DNA of 64,000 nucleotides from Candidatus Thorarchaeota archaeon (GCA_011364905.1 RDNZ01000007.1:32742-96741), one strand, 5' to 3'; numbered from the stretch's first letter, positions 35,244-44,334 are shown. Notes: a model not told the origin generated them from the sequence alone. Numbers and translations are program-made.

Positions 35244-35303
35244 TGTCCGTTCAGGATTCACCAAATCGTTCACCTTGTAACGGTCAGGTAAGCATAAGTT
35301 ACA

Positions 35304-35323
35304 GCAAAGGTCGAGACCTTTGC
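35304..35323. other. Strong hairpin
   Basis: GCAAAGGTC (35304-35312) and GACCTTTGC (35315-35323), perfect nine-base arms around GA; ATAAG (35294-35298) and CTTAT (35324-35328) can extend it with a bulge. Confidence 0.5.
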
Positions 35324-35363
35324 CTTATCGTTCTTGAGCACAGATGTTGTTCGTGAGTTAGTT

Positions 35364-35386
35364 GTTAGAGCCATGATATTTCACAA
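35364..35386. repeat. Direct repeat copy 2
   Basis: Copy of 35109-35131 with two substitutions; 255 bases apart. Lies 20 bases before the TATA box at 35407. Confidence 0.7.
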
Positions 35387-35406
35387 GAATTAGTACTCAG
35401 ATTTAG

Positions 35407-35414
35407 TATATATA
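35407..35414 (+). promoter_or_regulatory. TATA box of the 35540 gene
   Basis: TATATATA, 132 bases before the ATG. Archaeal spacing gives a start near 35435, a long leader of about 105 bases that includes the palindrome at 35445. Confidence 0.45.
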
Positions 35415-35444
35415 GCGAAGCCACTTCTGAGGGTCACCAGAGGG

Positions 35445-35461
35445 AGTCACAATATGTGACT
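35445..35461. promoter_or_regulatory. 17-bp palindrome, likely operator
   Basis: AGTCACA-ATA-TGTGACT with perfect arms, about 35 bases past the TATA box, at or just after the predicted start of transcription: a good place for a dimeric repressor to block RNA polymerase. No binding data. Confidence 0.5.
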
Positions 35462-35539
35462 ACTGTATACCACATAGACAAGCATATCAGGGTCCACAGG
35501 TGGCTCAAAATTGTATTAAGTCGAAAAACGTGAAGAACA

Positions 35540-36166
35540 ATGGCTCCTGATGACCAGACTCAACAATTAATCGACTATTTTTCAAATATGGCGCTACAGG
35601 AATTAACGAATCAGTTCGAAGACCGTGGTTCAGCGATGCACAAGCTCTTCGTGCGGCAATTCAAGATTCACTACAACAACTATGAGCAGATGATGCCAAA
35701 TCCGCTCGCAAAGAGACATGGAATCAACTCATTATTCGTGATGGCAATGGACGATGTGATGTGCGAGGTCAGAGCATCATTCTCAGAACTCAAAGACATT
35801 GTGGTTTCAATATACCGTGCAATGCTTCAAGATTACTTCAAGAGAGAAGTTGAGAAACTTGAGGCTTCCAGCGATCCATGGCACGCCTTTGTTGAGTGGA
35901 CTCGTCAAGGGAATGAAACCAACAACAACAATGAATACTTCCAAGTCAAAGAGGTTGAAACACAAGAGGGGTGCTTTGGATTCGATATTCAGAGATGTCT
36001 CTATTTTGAAATCCTCAGAGAAGCTGGAAAACCAGAGCTAGGGCCAATACTTTGCAAATATGATAGTCTCCTAGCTGAAGCCGTACAGAATTGGATCGGA
36101 TTTACAAGACACGAAACAATAGCGCGTGGAGATAAGTGTTGCACATTCAGATACTGCAAAAAATAG
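35540..36166 (+). CDS. L-2-amino-thiazoline-4-carboxylic acid hydrolase-like protein
   Basis: 208 residues. The C-terminal third matches the ATC-hydrolase-like family, in which the pattern is an F-x-x-x-R-C-x-Y-F-E start, an L-G-x-x-x-C-x-x-D middle, an F-x-R-x-x-T-I-x-x-G turn and a final C-x-F-x-Y: seen as FDIQRCLYFEILREAG, LGPILCKYDSLLAEA, and GFTRHETIARGDKCCTFRY. The Pseudomonas founder cleaves the thiazoline ring in cysteine synthesis; most archaeal relatives have unknown reactions. It stands alone after the long unusual intergenic region with TATA box and palindrome, so it is likely under a dedicated regulator. ATG follows GTGAAGAACA. Confidence 0.75.
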   Translation: MAPDDQTQQLIDYFSNMALQELTNQFEDRGSAMHKLFVRQFKIHYNNYEQMMPNPLAKRHGINSLFVMAMDDVMCEVRASFSELKDIVVSIYRAMLQDYFKREVEKLEASSDPWHAFVEWTRQGNETNNNNEYFQVKEVETQEGCFGFDIQRCLYFEILREAGKPELGPILCKYDSLLAEAVQNWIGFTRHETIARGDKCCTFRYCKK

Positions 36167-36216
36167 CAGGTACATCTATTCTTAGTAGACCATCCTTGTT
36201 CAATCAACAGTCAAAC

Positions 36217-36224
36217 ATATTTAG
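36217..36224 (+). promoter_or_regulatory. TATA box of 3-hydroxyacyl-CoA dehydrogenase gene
   Basis: ATATTTAG, 53 bases before the TTG start, giving a leader of about 25 bases with GAGGTGG as ribosome site. Confidence 0.4.
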
Positions 36225-36269
36225 AGGCAGCTGCGAACCTGATAACAGATTAACCAGAGGTGGACATTA

Positions 36270-37151
36270 TTGGAAATCAAGAAAATTGCAGTTTTGGGTG
36301 CAGGTCTGATGGGAAATGGTATTGCCCATGTGTGTGCTCAAGCTGGTTATGAAGTCAAGATGCGTGACATCGACCAGAAATTTGTTGACAAAGGTATTGC
36401 AACCATCAAGAAAAATCTAGAGAGAGGCCTTCAGAAAGGTAGAATCACCCAGAAGGAGATAGATGAGATCCTAGGGAGGATTGAAGGAATTCTAGACTTG
36501 AAGGAAGCGGTCAAGGATGCAGACCTCGTCATTGAAGCAGTTCCAGAGATTGTCAGTCTGAAGATTGATGTCTGGAAAGAAGTTGATGCGGCAGCGCCCG
36601 ATCATGCTATCCTAGCTTCCAATACTTCAAGCATTAGTATAACACAGATGGCAGCAGCGACCAAGAGGCCTGGGAAGTTCATTGGGATGCATTTCTTCAA
36701 TCCAGTCCCAGTCATGAATCTTGTTGAGATCATCAAGGGACAAGCTACTGATGAAGAAACAGCGAAAATTATTGTGGATGTGTCAAAGAAGCTCGGCAAA
36801 GAAACGGTGCTCGTAAATGAAGCACCAGGTTTTGCTGTTAATCGCATTCTTGTTCCTACGCTACTGGAAGCTGTATTCGCAATTCAGGAGGGAGTAGCTA
36901 CCGTGGAGGACATGGATACATCGGTTCGTTTAGGGTTGAACTGGCCAATGGGACCACTGACCCTACTGGACTTTGTGGGTCTCGATACAGCGCTTCATAT
37001 CTCAGATTATTTCGTTGATGAATTCAAGGACAGCAAATACAGAGCTCCAACCCTGTTGCGAAAGATGGTCCGTGCGGGATGGCTTGGTAGGAAATCGGGC
37101 ATGGGTTTCTACGACTATTCTGGCGACAAACCTAAACCAAACAGATTCTAA
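36270..37151 (+). CDS. hbd: 3-Hydroxyacyl-CoA (3-hydroxybutyryl-CoA) dehydrogenase
   Basis: 293 residues of the NAD(P)-dependent 3-hydroxyacyl-CoA dehydrogenase family. Seen: Rossmann motif VLGAGLMGNGIAHVCAQAG, ASNTSSISITQMA, the HFFNPVPVMNLVEII signature with the catalytic histidine, and EAPGFAVNRIL. C-terminal domain GPLTLLDFVGLDTALHI is also typical. It oxidises or forms 3-hydroxyacyl-CoA in fatty acid or butyryl-CoA metabolism. TTG start. No thiolase or crotonase is adjacent, so direction of the pathway is unknown. Confidence 0.93.
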   Translation: MEIKKIAVLGAGLMGNGIAHVCAQAGYEVKMRDIDQKFVDKGIATIKKNLERGLQKGRITQKEIDEILGRIEGILDLKEAVKDADLVIEAVPEIVSLKIDVWKEVDAAAPDHAILASNTSSISITQMAAATKRPGKFIGMHFFNPVPVMNLVEIIKGQATDEETAKIIVDVSKKLGKETVLVNEAPGFAVNRILVPTLLEAVFAIQEGVATVEDMDTSVRLGLNWPMGPLTLLDFVGLDTALHISDYFVDEFKDSKYRAPTLLRKMVRAGWLGRKSGMGFYDYSGDKPKPNRF

Positions 37152-37162
37152 ATGCTTGTAGA

Positions 37163-37184
37163 GACTGGTCCTTCAGGACCAGTC
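37163..37184 (+). terminator. Hairpin after hbd
   Basis: GACTGGTCCT (37163-37172) pairs with AGGACCAGTC (37175-37184), loop of two bases, followed by CATTTCCTTTC. Perfect ten-base arms 12 bases after the stop. Confidence 0.55.
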
Positions 37185-37241
37185 CATTTCCTTTCAATAC
37201 GGGCAAACTAAATAGAAGTCTATACGTAAGACACGATAACG

Positions 37242-38093
37242 GTGTGTGACTTGATTTACAAGGAAACTAAATACATTGGCTATGATGGAACAAGGATGTT
37301 CATGGCGCTTTGGCGCCCGGATGACGATAAACCGAAAGCTCTCATCCTTGCCCTTCATGGACTGGGAGGTCATGGGGGAGATATGAGAAACATTGGCGAA
37401 TTTCTCGCAGAACGTGGACTCGCAGTGTTTGCCCCAGACCTGAGGGGCTTCGGGCACTATTCTGGAACAAAGGGACATGTTATGAACTTTGACGAGTATA
37501 TCGAAGACATCGAGAACCTAGTAATGCAGGTGAAGGACACTTATCTGAATAAAATAACGTACATCTTTGGAGCTTCTCTTGGAGGGTTGAATGCTATTCG
37601 GTATGTAGTAAAGTATCCTAGAACAGTCGACGGTCTGTTACTTGAGTGTCCAGCAGTGAGTCAAAAACTGAGCATTGGTGCTGGAAAGCAGTTTGTCGGA
37701 AAAATCCTCTCCGCTCTCAATGTTAAGAGATACGTGGTGACTGGAGTAGAGTATGAAAAAGCATCCAGAAATCCTGACAATGTAAAGAGACTTCAAACTG
37801 ATCCACTAAGAGTGAATATGGTCACACCGCGTTTTGGTATCGAGGCATTGCGAGCGACGAAAGATGCATTTCTCTCTGCAAAAGATATCGTCCTGCCAGT
37901 TCTGCTTCAACAAGCTGGAGATGATAACCTGGTTGTTCCTGAAAAAAGCAAGGAATTCTTTGAGAACCTTAGCTCAGCTGACAAGACCTGGTATCTTTAC
38001 GATGGCCTCTATCATCAGCTCCACGAAGAACCTGAGAAAGACAAAGTGCTTGGAGACCTCTATAACTGGCTTGATAAGCGCCTTCCAGCTTAG
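37242..38093 (+). CDS. Alpha/beta hydrolase, monoacylglycerol lipase-like
   Basis: 283 residues. Seen: LILALHGLGGHGGDM (oxyanion region), DLRGFGHYSGTKGH, nucleophile elbow FGASLGG with serine, VLPVLLQQAGDDNLVV with acid, and YHQLHEEPEKDKV with the catalytic histidine. The S-L-G elbow and GHS-like loop fit monoacylglycerol lipases/lysophospholipases. GTG 37242 start. It follows hbd after a terminator hairpin. Lipid or ester substrate unknown. Its stop overlaps the convergent ATPase gene by four bases. Confidence 0.88.
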   Translation: MCDLIYKETKYIGYDGTRMFMALWRPDDDKPKALILALHGLGGHGGDMRNIGEFLAERGLAVFAPDLRGFGHYSGTKGHVMNFDEYIEDIENLVMQVKDTYLNKITYIFGASLGGLNAIRYVVKYPRTVDGLLLECPAVSQKLSIGAGKQFVGKILSALNVKRYVVTGVEYEKASRNPDNVKRLQTDPLRVNMVTPRFGIEALRATKDAFLSAKDIVLPVLLQQAGDDNLVVPEKSKEFFENLSSADKTWYLYDGLYHQLHEEPEKDKVLGDLYNWLDKRLPA

Positions 38094-40906
38094 TCTGTTT
38101 TGGACTTTCGGAAATATCCAAAGATTAGGTGCGGAGGAACCAGTAGCGCAGGCATACAGCTAAGAATGACAATAAACCAGTCTTCCGGATTGAGTGGAAC
38201 CGTTTGAAAAAGAACTGCTACTGGCGGGAAGTATATCGTCACCAGCGTCAGAACTAGGGATAGAATAACTGCAGCCGCTAGAACCTTTGACTTTCTCACA
38301 TCAGTCCTCCATACCGGATGATATTCATTCCTACAATTCCACACGAATAGGAGTTCAAAACACACTACACTCGCAAAGACAGCAGTTCGCCCGTGAGTAC
38401 GGACGTATGCCCAGGAGAGACCAGTTATTGGTGAAACGTCAGTGTTCCAAAGGACATCTGGACCTGTAATTCCGGGAATCCATCCCCCATATGCCCAAAG
38501 AGACCAAAACCACATTATGAGTGATGCCAAGAATGCCGCTGCACCTGCGATAAGGATGAAAGATATCATTCCACGGTCCATCATCTTGGCGCCTGGTTTT
38601 CTGGGTGGTCTATCCATCACGCCAGACTCCGGAGGATCAACACCAAGGGCCAATGCAGGAAAACCGTCAGTTGCTAGGTTGAGCCAGAGTATCTGAATTG
38701 CTGTAATGGGTGGAGGTAATCCCAACATGACGACTGTGAATATCAAAAAGACCTCGTCAAAGTTTGCAGCTAGCAAGAACCGCACGAACTTTCTTATGTT
38801 TGAATATATCTCACGACCCTTTTCCACTGCAGACACGATTGTGGCAAAGTTGTCATCGGTCAAGATGACATCTGAGGTCTCCTTTGTAACATCCGCTCCA
38901 CGAATACCCATGGAAACGCCAACATCTGCAGTCTTGATTGCAGGGGCATCATTGACACCATCCCCGGTCATTGCGACAACTTGCCCACTTGATCTCAGAA
39001 AACTCACGATCTGCAGCTTGTGTTCTGGGGCCACTCTTGCAAACACATTACAACGATTCACTGCATCCTGAAACGCCTCTTGAGTCATTTCATCAAGTTC
39101 GGCTCCAGTTATTACTTCTCCATCATTGTCAATTAGTCCAACATCTCTAGCAATCGCGCGGGCTGTTAGATGATGGTCGCCAGTTATCATTATTGGGCGA
39201 ATCCCGGCCATTTTGCAAATTTGCATCGCGTTTCGCACCTCACTGCGAGGCGGATCAATCATGCCAATGAGACCCACAAAGATGAGATTACGCTCAACCT
39301 GCTCAGGCTCCCAACCCGGAATTTCGTGCTCCAAGGGGCGATAAGCAAAGGCTAAGACTCTCAACGCATTCTCTGCGAATCCAGCGTTGATTTGGATTAT
39401 GTTCTCCTTCTCGTTCTGCGTCAATTCTCGAATTTCATTATTCTCATAGATATGAGTACAAAGAGGAAGTAGTATCTCAGGGGCCCCCTTTGCATTCGCA
39501 ACGAGTCTTCCATTCTTGTCCCGAACGATCGACGTCATGCGCTTTCTTGCGGAATCGAATGAGATCTCAGTGACTTCGGTGTTTCGTGACATTGTGTCAT
39601 CATAGGAGAGACCTGCTTTTTCAGCAAGAACAAGGATGGCACCTTCGGTTGGGTCTCCAACAACACTCCAATCATCCTTTCCAGTTGGATTGGTTTGCAG
39701 GATTGAGTTACTACAGAGTTGCCCTATCTCAAGCAGCTTCAAGACATGAGGATCGTCTCTCACACTATAGTCCTCGCTTGCTCGTCTGAATTCGCCTCTC
39801 CGATTATATCCTACTCCACTTACAGAAATGGTCATGCCGTTCACAAACAAAGTTGTCGCAGTCATTTCGTTCTTTGTGATGGTTCCAGTCTTATCAGAAC
39901 AGATGATTGTTGTTGATCCTAGGGTTTCAACGGAGGGAAGTCTTCGAACTATGGCATTTCTAGCCACCATTCTTTGAACACCTATGGCAAGTGTGATTGT
40001 CACTACTGCAGGCAGTCCCTCAGGGATTGCAGACACCGCTAAGGCAATTGAGGCTAGCAATGCATCCATAATGGTTGCAGTGGAGTGCTCAAAAACCTCC
40101 GCTCCAAAGACGATAATACAGAGAGCGATAATCAAAAGCCCTAATTTCTTGCCAAGATCATCAAGGTCGACTTGGAGAGGAGTCATGCTCTGCTCGCTCT
40201 CCTGAACAAGTTCAGCTATTTTCCCGAACTGAGTTTTCATTCCTGTCGCAGTCACGAGGGCTTGACCTTTTCCAGCTGTTATGGTAGTTCCTTGGAATAC
40301 CATATTCTTCATGTCTCCAACAACAGCCTTGCGGAGATAGATAGGATCCAGCATCTTTCGAACCGCTACAGATTCTCCAGTAAGGGGAGCCTCATCAGCT
40401 GACAAACCCACAGCATAAGAAACCCGACCATCAGCAGGTATTAGGTCGCCGGCTTCGAATCCAATAAGGTCGCCGGGTACAATTTTTTTGGATTCAAGTT
40501 CAGTCCAAAGGCCATCTCGCATAACCCGTGCTTTTGGTGCCGCCATCTCTTTCAGAGCTTCTAACGCCTTCTCAGACTTGTATTCTTGCGCGAATCCGAA
40601 TATCGCGTTGAAAATCACAATTGCGGAAATCACAATTGCGTCAATAATTCCACCTTCGTGATTAGTCTCAGATGAAAGCATTGTAGTAAGTACTGAGATT
40701 ACTATTGCAATGAGAAGGATAATTACCATGGGATCCATGAACTGTCGGAGAAACATCTTGATTGGATTAATACCACCAGTTTCAACCAGTTCATTGGGCC
40801 CATATTCCACAAGTCGCTTCTCTGCTTCTGTGGTTGAGAGGCCCTCTTGTGACGATTCAAGATGTTCTATCACGTAGTCAAGATCGTTGCTATACCACTC
40901 AGTCAT
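38090..40906 (-). CDS. P-type cation ATPase, PMCA/SERCA type
   Basis: 938 residues of the IIA-type P-ATPases that pump calcium (or other divalent ions). Seen: N-terminal LSTTEAEKRLVEYGPNEL; SAIPEGLPAVVTITLAIG helix 4 with the ion-binding PEGLP; phosphorylation motif CSDKTGTITKNEM; KGAPE nucleotide region; MTGDGVNDAPAIKTADVG hinge; and ILWLNLATDGFPALALG for helix 6 with N and D ligands. A full-length, eukaryote-like pump. Lies convergent to the hydrolase. Metal is inferred as calcium. Confidence 0.93.
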   Translation of the reverse strand: MTEWYSNDLDYVIEHLESSQEGLSTTEAEKRLVEYGPNELVETGGINPIKMFLRQFMDPMVIILLIAIVISVLTTMLSSETNHEGGIIDAIVISAIVIFNAIFGFAQEYKSEKALEALKEMAAPKARVMRDGLWTELESKKIVPGDLIGFEAGDLIPADGRVSYAVGLSADEAPLTGESVAVRKMLDPIYLRKAVVGDMKNMVFQGTTITAGKGQALVTATGMKTQFGKIAELVQESEQSMTPLQVDLDDLGKKLGLLIIALCIIVFGAEVFEHSTATIMDALLASIALAVSAIPEGLPAVVTITLAIGVQRMVARNAIVRRLPSVETLGSTTIICSDKTGTITKNEMTATTLFVNGMTISVSGVGYNRRGEFRRASEDYSVRDDPHVLKLLEIGQLCSNSILQTNPTGKDDWSVVGDPTEGAILVLAEKAGLSYDDTMSRNTEVTEISFDSARKRMTSIVRDKNGRLVANAKGAPEILLPLCTHIYENNEIRELTQNEKENIIQINAGFAENALRVLAFAYRPLEHEIPGWEPEQVERNLIFVGLIGMIDPPRSEVRNAMQICKMAGIRPIMITGDHHLTARAIARDVGLIDNDGEVITGAELDEMTQEAFQDAVNRCNVFARVAPEHKLQIVSFLRSSGQVVAMTGDGVNDAPAIKTADVGVSMGIRGADVTKETSDVILTDDNFATIVSAVEKGREIYSNIRKFVRFLLAANFDEVFLIFTVVMLGLPPPITAIQILWLNLATDGFPALALGVDPPESGVMDRPPRKPGAKMMDRGMISFILIAGAAAFLASLIMWFWSLWAYGGWIPGITGPDVLWNTDVSPITGLSWAYVRTHGRTAVFASVVCFELLFVWNCRNEYHPVWRTDVRKSKVLAAAVILSLVLTLVTIYFPPVAVLFQTVPLNPEDWFIVILSCMPALLVPPHLIFGYFRKSKTD

Positions 40907-41061
40907 TTTGAATACTCCGAGGGCAAAGAAGATTCTACTCTGAGATGCTACTCAGCGCCTGTCAGATGAACAAAAACCTATCGGAGTGGGAAAAACCCGT
41001 TTCGAAAGTGTTAAAGAGATTAAGGAAACGAAGCGCTTGACTACACCATCAGGTGAAGAGG

Positions 41062-41682
41062 ATGTCTGAGAAATCAAAGTATAGCTTCAAGTGTTTAGAG
41101 CAAAAATGCGAAACAAAAGCATGCCACATCCGCCCTAAAGTCTTGGTCACTATTGGGGACCTCAATAGATGGATGACTCAGGGATATATCATGAACATTC
41201 TACCGGGAATCACAATCCATATGCCGGGATCAGAAGAAGATACTTTCTATTTTGAAACAGCCAGGAAACCTTTGGAAGCAGATTCCGAGGTCAGTGCCTG
41301 CATTTTCTATAATGAGCAGGCAAATGGATGTGAAATACGATATAGCAGGCCAATCTCTTGTCAAACATTTCCACTTGAGTTCAATGGAGAGAAATATCAT
41401 TTGAGCAGTAAGGATTGCCCCGGAGTGGGAGAAGGTGAAGTCAGCAAGGAGGCACTTCAAGAATCAAGAGACTTGGCTGAAAAGGAATTCAGGGAACGTA
41501 CAGAAACAACGGCTGCTCTCCCTGCAATCTATTCGGTTATGATGAATCAGATAGTGCGACAGTCAGCTGAAGCAATGCAAAACCTTTCTGATGAAGATCG
41601 TAAAAAGATGGATGAGATTCTTGCCAAATCAAGTGAGGACTCAACCACTGATGAAGATGCTACTGAGGACCAATCTGAATAA
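41062..41682 (+). CDS. YkgJ-like cysteine-cluster protein
   Basis: About 206 residues from ATG 41062, with GGTGAAGAGG as ribosome site. It has the YkgJ/UPF0153 pattern of cysteines that chelate a metal: CLEQKCETKACH in the N-terminal part, CIFYNEQANGCEIRYSRPISCQTFPL in the middle (the RP-x-x-C motif), and DCPG after it. Such small proteins bind zinc or an Fe-S cluster; role unknown. The C-terminus is a long acidic tail. Its end overlaps the convergent M24 peptidase by 23 bases. Confidence 0.82.
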   Translation: MSEKSKYSFKCLEQKCETKACHIRPKVLVTIGDLNRWMTQGYIMNILPGITIHMPGSEEDTFYFETARKPLEADSEVSACIFYNEQANGCEIRYSRPISCQTFPLEFNGEKYHLSSKDCPGVGEGEVSKEALQESRDLAEKEFRERTETTAALPAIYSVMMNQIVRQSAEAMQNLSDEDRKKMDEILAKSSEDSTTDEDATEDQSE

Positions 41683-42772
41683 GATCTCTTGGCATGAAAG
41701 TAAGCAGTTCTGGTTTGTAATCGCGAATGCACACTAGGTCTTCAATCCGGATACCGAATTTCCCTTCGAGATATATTCCTGGTTCAATACTATGACACAT
41801 TCCTGATTTCAGTTCCTGAGAATTGCCACGAACCACATATGGCTGTTCATGAACCTCAAGGCCAATACCATGACCGAGTCTATGTGTGAAGTAGTCGCCA
41901 AATCCAGCATCATCAATGATTCTTCGAGCTATACCATCAGCAGTTCCACAAGTCATGCCAGCGACAACTTTCTCGATGGCTGTTTCTTGGGCACGAAGGA
42001 CTGTTGAATAGACCGCTTTGATCTCCTCCGTTGGAGTGCCTGCAACACCTACTCGGGTCATGTCAGTATTGTAGCCATTTAGCTCACAGCCACAGTCCAT
42101 TAGCACCACATCGCCTTTCTTTAGCGCTCTATTTCCCGGTGCAGCATGAGGCAGTGCGCTGTTCTCGCCGAATTGCACAGCTGCGAATGTCGGAGTTGCT
42201 CCCTGACGGCGAATCTCCTTGTGAACTGTTTCTTGCACTTCGAGTTCAGTCATACCAATTTCAGCTTCTTGAAAGGCTTTGAGTACTGCATCATTTATGA
42301 TGTGACCAGCTTGTTTCATTAACTCGATTTCTGAAACTGATTTGGTTATACGCATGGATTCAATCATGGAACTGATTGAAGCTACTTTATGAAAGGCACC
42401 CATGGCATTCTCTAGCGCCCAAAAGACGCCCAATGGAGTATTCGCATCAACCAAAACAGAATGCCCTCCACTCTTATGCCCAACCAAACCTGCAACAACG
42501 GAGTATGGATCTTCATCCTCAGCCCAAGGCAATAAGTCGCCAATCCAAGTGTGAGAAGCGTGGTCTGTCATTTCAAATGCAGGGACAATAATGTGAGGAT
42601 TCTCGCCCTTCTTAATAATGAGAGCAAGAAGTCTTTCACGCATATCATACTTAAAACCAGCAAGGTACTGAAAATTTGGAGACGGGGTCAAAAATGCAAA
42701 GTCGGACCCAGTTGACTCCAGAAAACTCTGAATTTTACTTATCCTCTCTCTGTATACTGATTCGTCAAGCAT
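41660..42772 (-). CDS. Xaa-Pro aminopeptidase/dipeptidase (M24 family)
   Basis: 370 residues from ATG 42772; longer starts would overlap the divergent MFS gene. Creatinase-like N-terminal domain (FLTPSPNFQYLAGFKYDMRE) and a pita-bread C-terminal domain with the metal ligands: MDCGCELNGYNTDMTRV (two aspartates), HRLGHGIGLEVHEQPYV (histidine), HSIEPGIYLEGKFGIRIED (two glutamates). Cleaves dipeptides with proline in the second place, using two metals such as manganese or cobalt. Part of cytosolic peptide recycling. Confidence 0.93.
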   Translation of the reverse strand: MLDESVYRERISKIQSFLESTGSDFAFLTPSPNFQYLAGFKYDMRERLLALIIKKGENPHIIVPAFEMTDHASHTWIGDLLPWAEDEDPYSVVAGLVGHKSGGHSVLVDANTPLGVFWALENAMGAFHKVASISSMIESMRITKSVSEIELMKQAGHIINDAVLKAFQEAEIGMTELEVQETVHKEIRRQGATPTFAAVQFGENSALPHAAPGNRALKKGDVVLMDCGCELNGYNTDMTRVGVAGTPTEEIKAVYSTVLRAQETAIEKVVAGMTCGTADGIARRIIDDAGFGDYFTHRLGHGIGLEVHEQPYVVRGNSQELKSGMCHSIEPGIYLEGKFGIRIEDLVCIRDYKPELLTFMPRDLIQIGPQ

Positions 42773-42892
42773 CGATAAGCTTTCACAACCATGACCAGTA
42801 TACGAACAGTACCACATAACAATGACGGTTGACTCAACATGTAGCGTAAGAACTAGAGTTAATAGGAGGTCGAAGCGCCTCGACAAATACTG

Positions 42893-44269
42893 ATGATAGA
42901 GGCTGATGTGCAAGTTGAGAGCCCTGTAGACAAAAGGCTACCAGCGCGTGCATATATTGTCGGAGCATTAACCCAGTTTGGAGTAGGCTTGTATGCTCCC
43001 TTTATCCAAGCATATTTAATCGACATGCAGGTGGCCCTCAGAGGCGTTCAGAACTTCGCTGAACAAGGAGCATTTCGAAGCGTAGGTAACTTCGCACCAA
43101 CAGTTCTTCAACCAGTATGGGGAGCAACCTCCGATAAGGTGAGAAAGACCAAGGCATTTGTTGCATTCGGTACATTGACAGGTCTTCTTGTTGTCTATAT
43201 GTTCCTCTGGGCTGCAACACCAATTGATTTGATTGTCCTCTATGCGGTCCAATCAATCCTATTCAGCATTCAAATCCCAACCTGGTTATCATTAATAGGG
43301 GGGTTAATGGATGAGAAAAACAGGGGAATTGAGCTTGGTAAGCTAGGGCTTGCTACTAATGTGGCATCTTTATCTGCCACAATGATGTCAGGTTTCATTG
43401 CTGTATTGCCAGCGGTTGTACCGTTGCTCAGAACCCTCTTTGGCCCACTGTTATTCCCAATTCAATTAGGTACTCAGGCTTTTAGAGTTGCATACTATGG
43501 ACCGTTCTTCTTTACAGCCGTGGTGGGAATAATCTCGTCTCTTCTTTCACTAACAATTAAGGAATACACTAAGCAGCGTGATGGACCAACAAGATTCCCA
43601 CCAATTCATCGGTTGATATCGCAACCAGGTGATTTCCGCAGATTCTGTTTTGTGGCTGTGTTCTTCTCATTTGCAATGTCCATGGCATGGCCATATTTCA
43701 TAGTAGTCCAAAAAACTTGGTTGAACAACTCCAACCTTGAGATTGCTATTGCGTCAGCGCTCATGACCCTAGCTACCATAATATTCACCATTCCATTCGG
43801 AAAACTAAGTGACAGGGTAGGAAGAAAGCCGCTGATAATCCTAGGAAGAGGACTATTATGCCTAGTCCCAATAATGTACGCATTTGCTCAAAATGTGTAC
43901 TATGTTTATGCAGCCAACATACTAGCAGGTTTTTGCGTAGCTTCAAGCTTTAATGCCATCACTGCATATATCTACGATATTGCTCCAGAAGCGGAACGAG
44001 GATCTCACCTTGCTGTGTTTAACACGTTCACGGGATTAGTATACTTGATTGGGTCTTTGATTGCAGGATTCGTCGGACAAGCCATTTTTGAAGCATTTGG
44101 AAGCGCTTATTTCTCGGTCTTCATTATGCTGGTCTTGAGTGGGGTTCTTCGATTCTTTGCATCATTCTTTTACCTGCTCATCCGAGAGCCAAGAGAATAT
44201 AGCTCAACCATCTGGCTGGAACTCAGAGCTCGCTTTCCCGGCAGACGTCACGATGCGGATATCGCCTAG
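42893..44269 (+). CDS. MFS transporter (second)
   Basis: 458 residues with about twelve membrane helices. Between helices 2 and 3 is a motif-A-like loop (TSDKVRKTKAFVAFG), and a matching one in the second half, GKLSDRVGRKPLII, which is the canonical MFS motif A. It differs from the transporter at 32.8 kb, which has a weaker motif A. Drug or metabolite exporter is likely but unknown. Divergent from the M24 peptidase with 120 bases between. Confidence 0.87.
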   Translation: MIEADVQVESPVDKRLPARAYIVGALTQFGVGLYAPFIQAYLIDMQVALRGVQNFAEQGAFRSVGNFAPTVLQPVWGATSDKVRKTKAFVAFGTLTGLLVVYMFLWAATPIDLIVLYAVQSILFSIQIPTWLSLIGGLMDEKNRGIELGKLGLATNVASLSATMMSGFIAVLPAVVPLLRTLFGPLLFPIQLGTQAFRVAYYGPFFFTAVVGIISSLLSLTIKEYTKQRDGPTRFPPIHRLISQPGDFRRFCFVAVFFSFAMSMAWPYFIVVQKTWLNNSNLEIAIASALMTLATIIFTIPFGKLSDRVGRKPLIILGRGLLCLVPIMYAFAQNVYYVYAANILAGFCVASSFNAITAYIYDIAPEAERGSHLAVFNTFTGLVYLIGSLIAGFVGQAIFEAFGSAYFSVFIMLVLSGVLRFFASFFYLLIREPREYSSTIWLELRARFPGRRHDADIA

Positions 44270-44334
44270 GATAGACATACTTAAGGAGATGTTATAGAAT
44301 CCACTTTTCTAACAACTAAGAGGATTGCATCAGG

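Larger units (their letters stand above)
34410..35539. other. Gene-free region rich in hairpins and direct repeats
   Basis: 1,130 bases without any convincing gene; this is anomalous for the gene density here. It contains two abutting hairpins (34536-34596), a pair of 23-base near-identical direct repeats (35109-35131, 35364-35386), a three-way-junction candidate (35154-35243), a strong 9-bp hairpin (35304-35323), and a TATA box and palindrome before 35540. Several minus-strand short frames with SD-like starts exist (for example 34786-34944 of 52 codons with AGGAGGT; 35024-35119 and 35270-35374, both beginning M-A-L-T at the repeats), but their length is near chance. It could be noncoding RNA, a degraded element, or a regulatory region. 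Confidence 0.6.

Noticed and set aside
34786..35374. Several 22-52 codon minus-strand frames with SD-like sites
   Set aside because: Lengths are near those expected by chance in 1.1 kb; kept only as part of the region's description and not as separate genes.
34410..35539. tRNA or rRNA gene in the long intergenic region
   Set aside because: No T-loop GTTCRANNC with a matching acceptor and no rRNA-like blocks; the cloverleaf-like fold at 35154-35243 lacks tRNA invariant bases.
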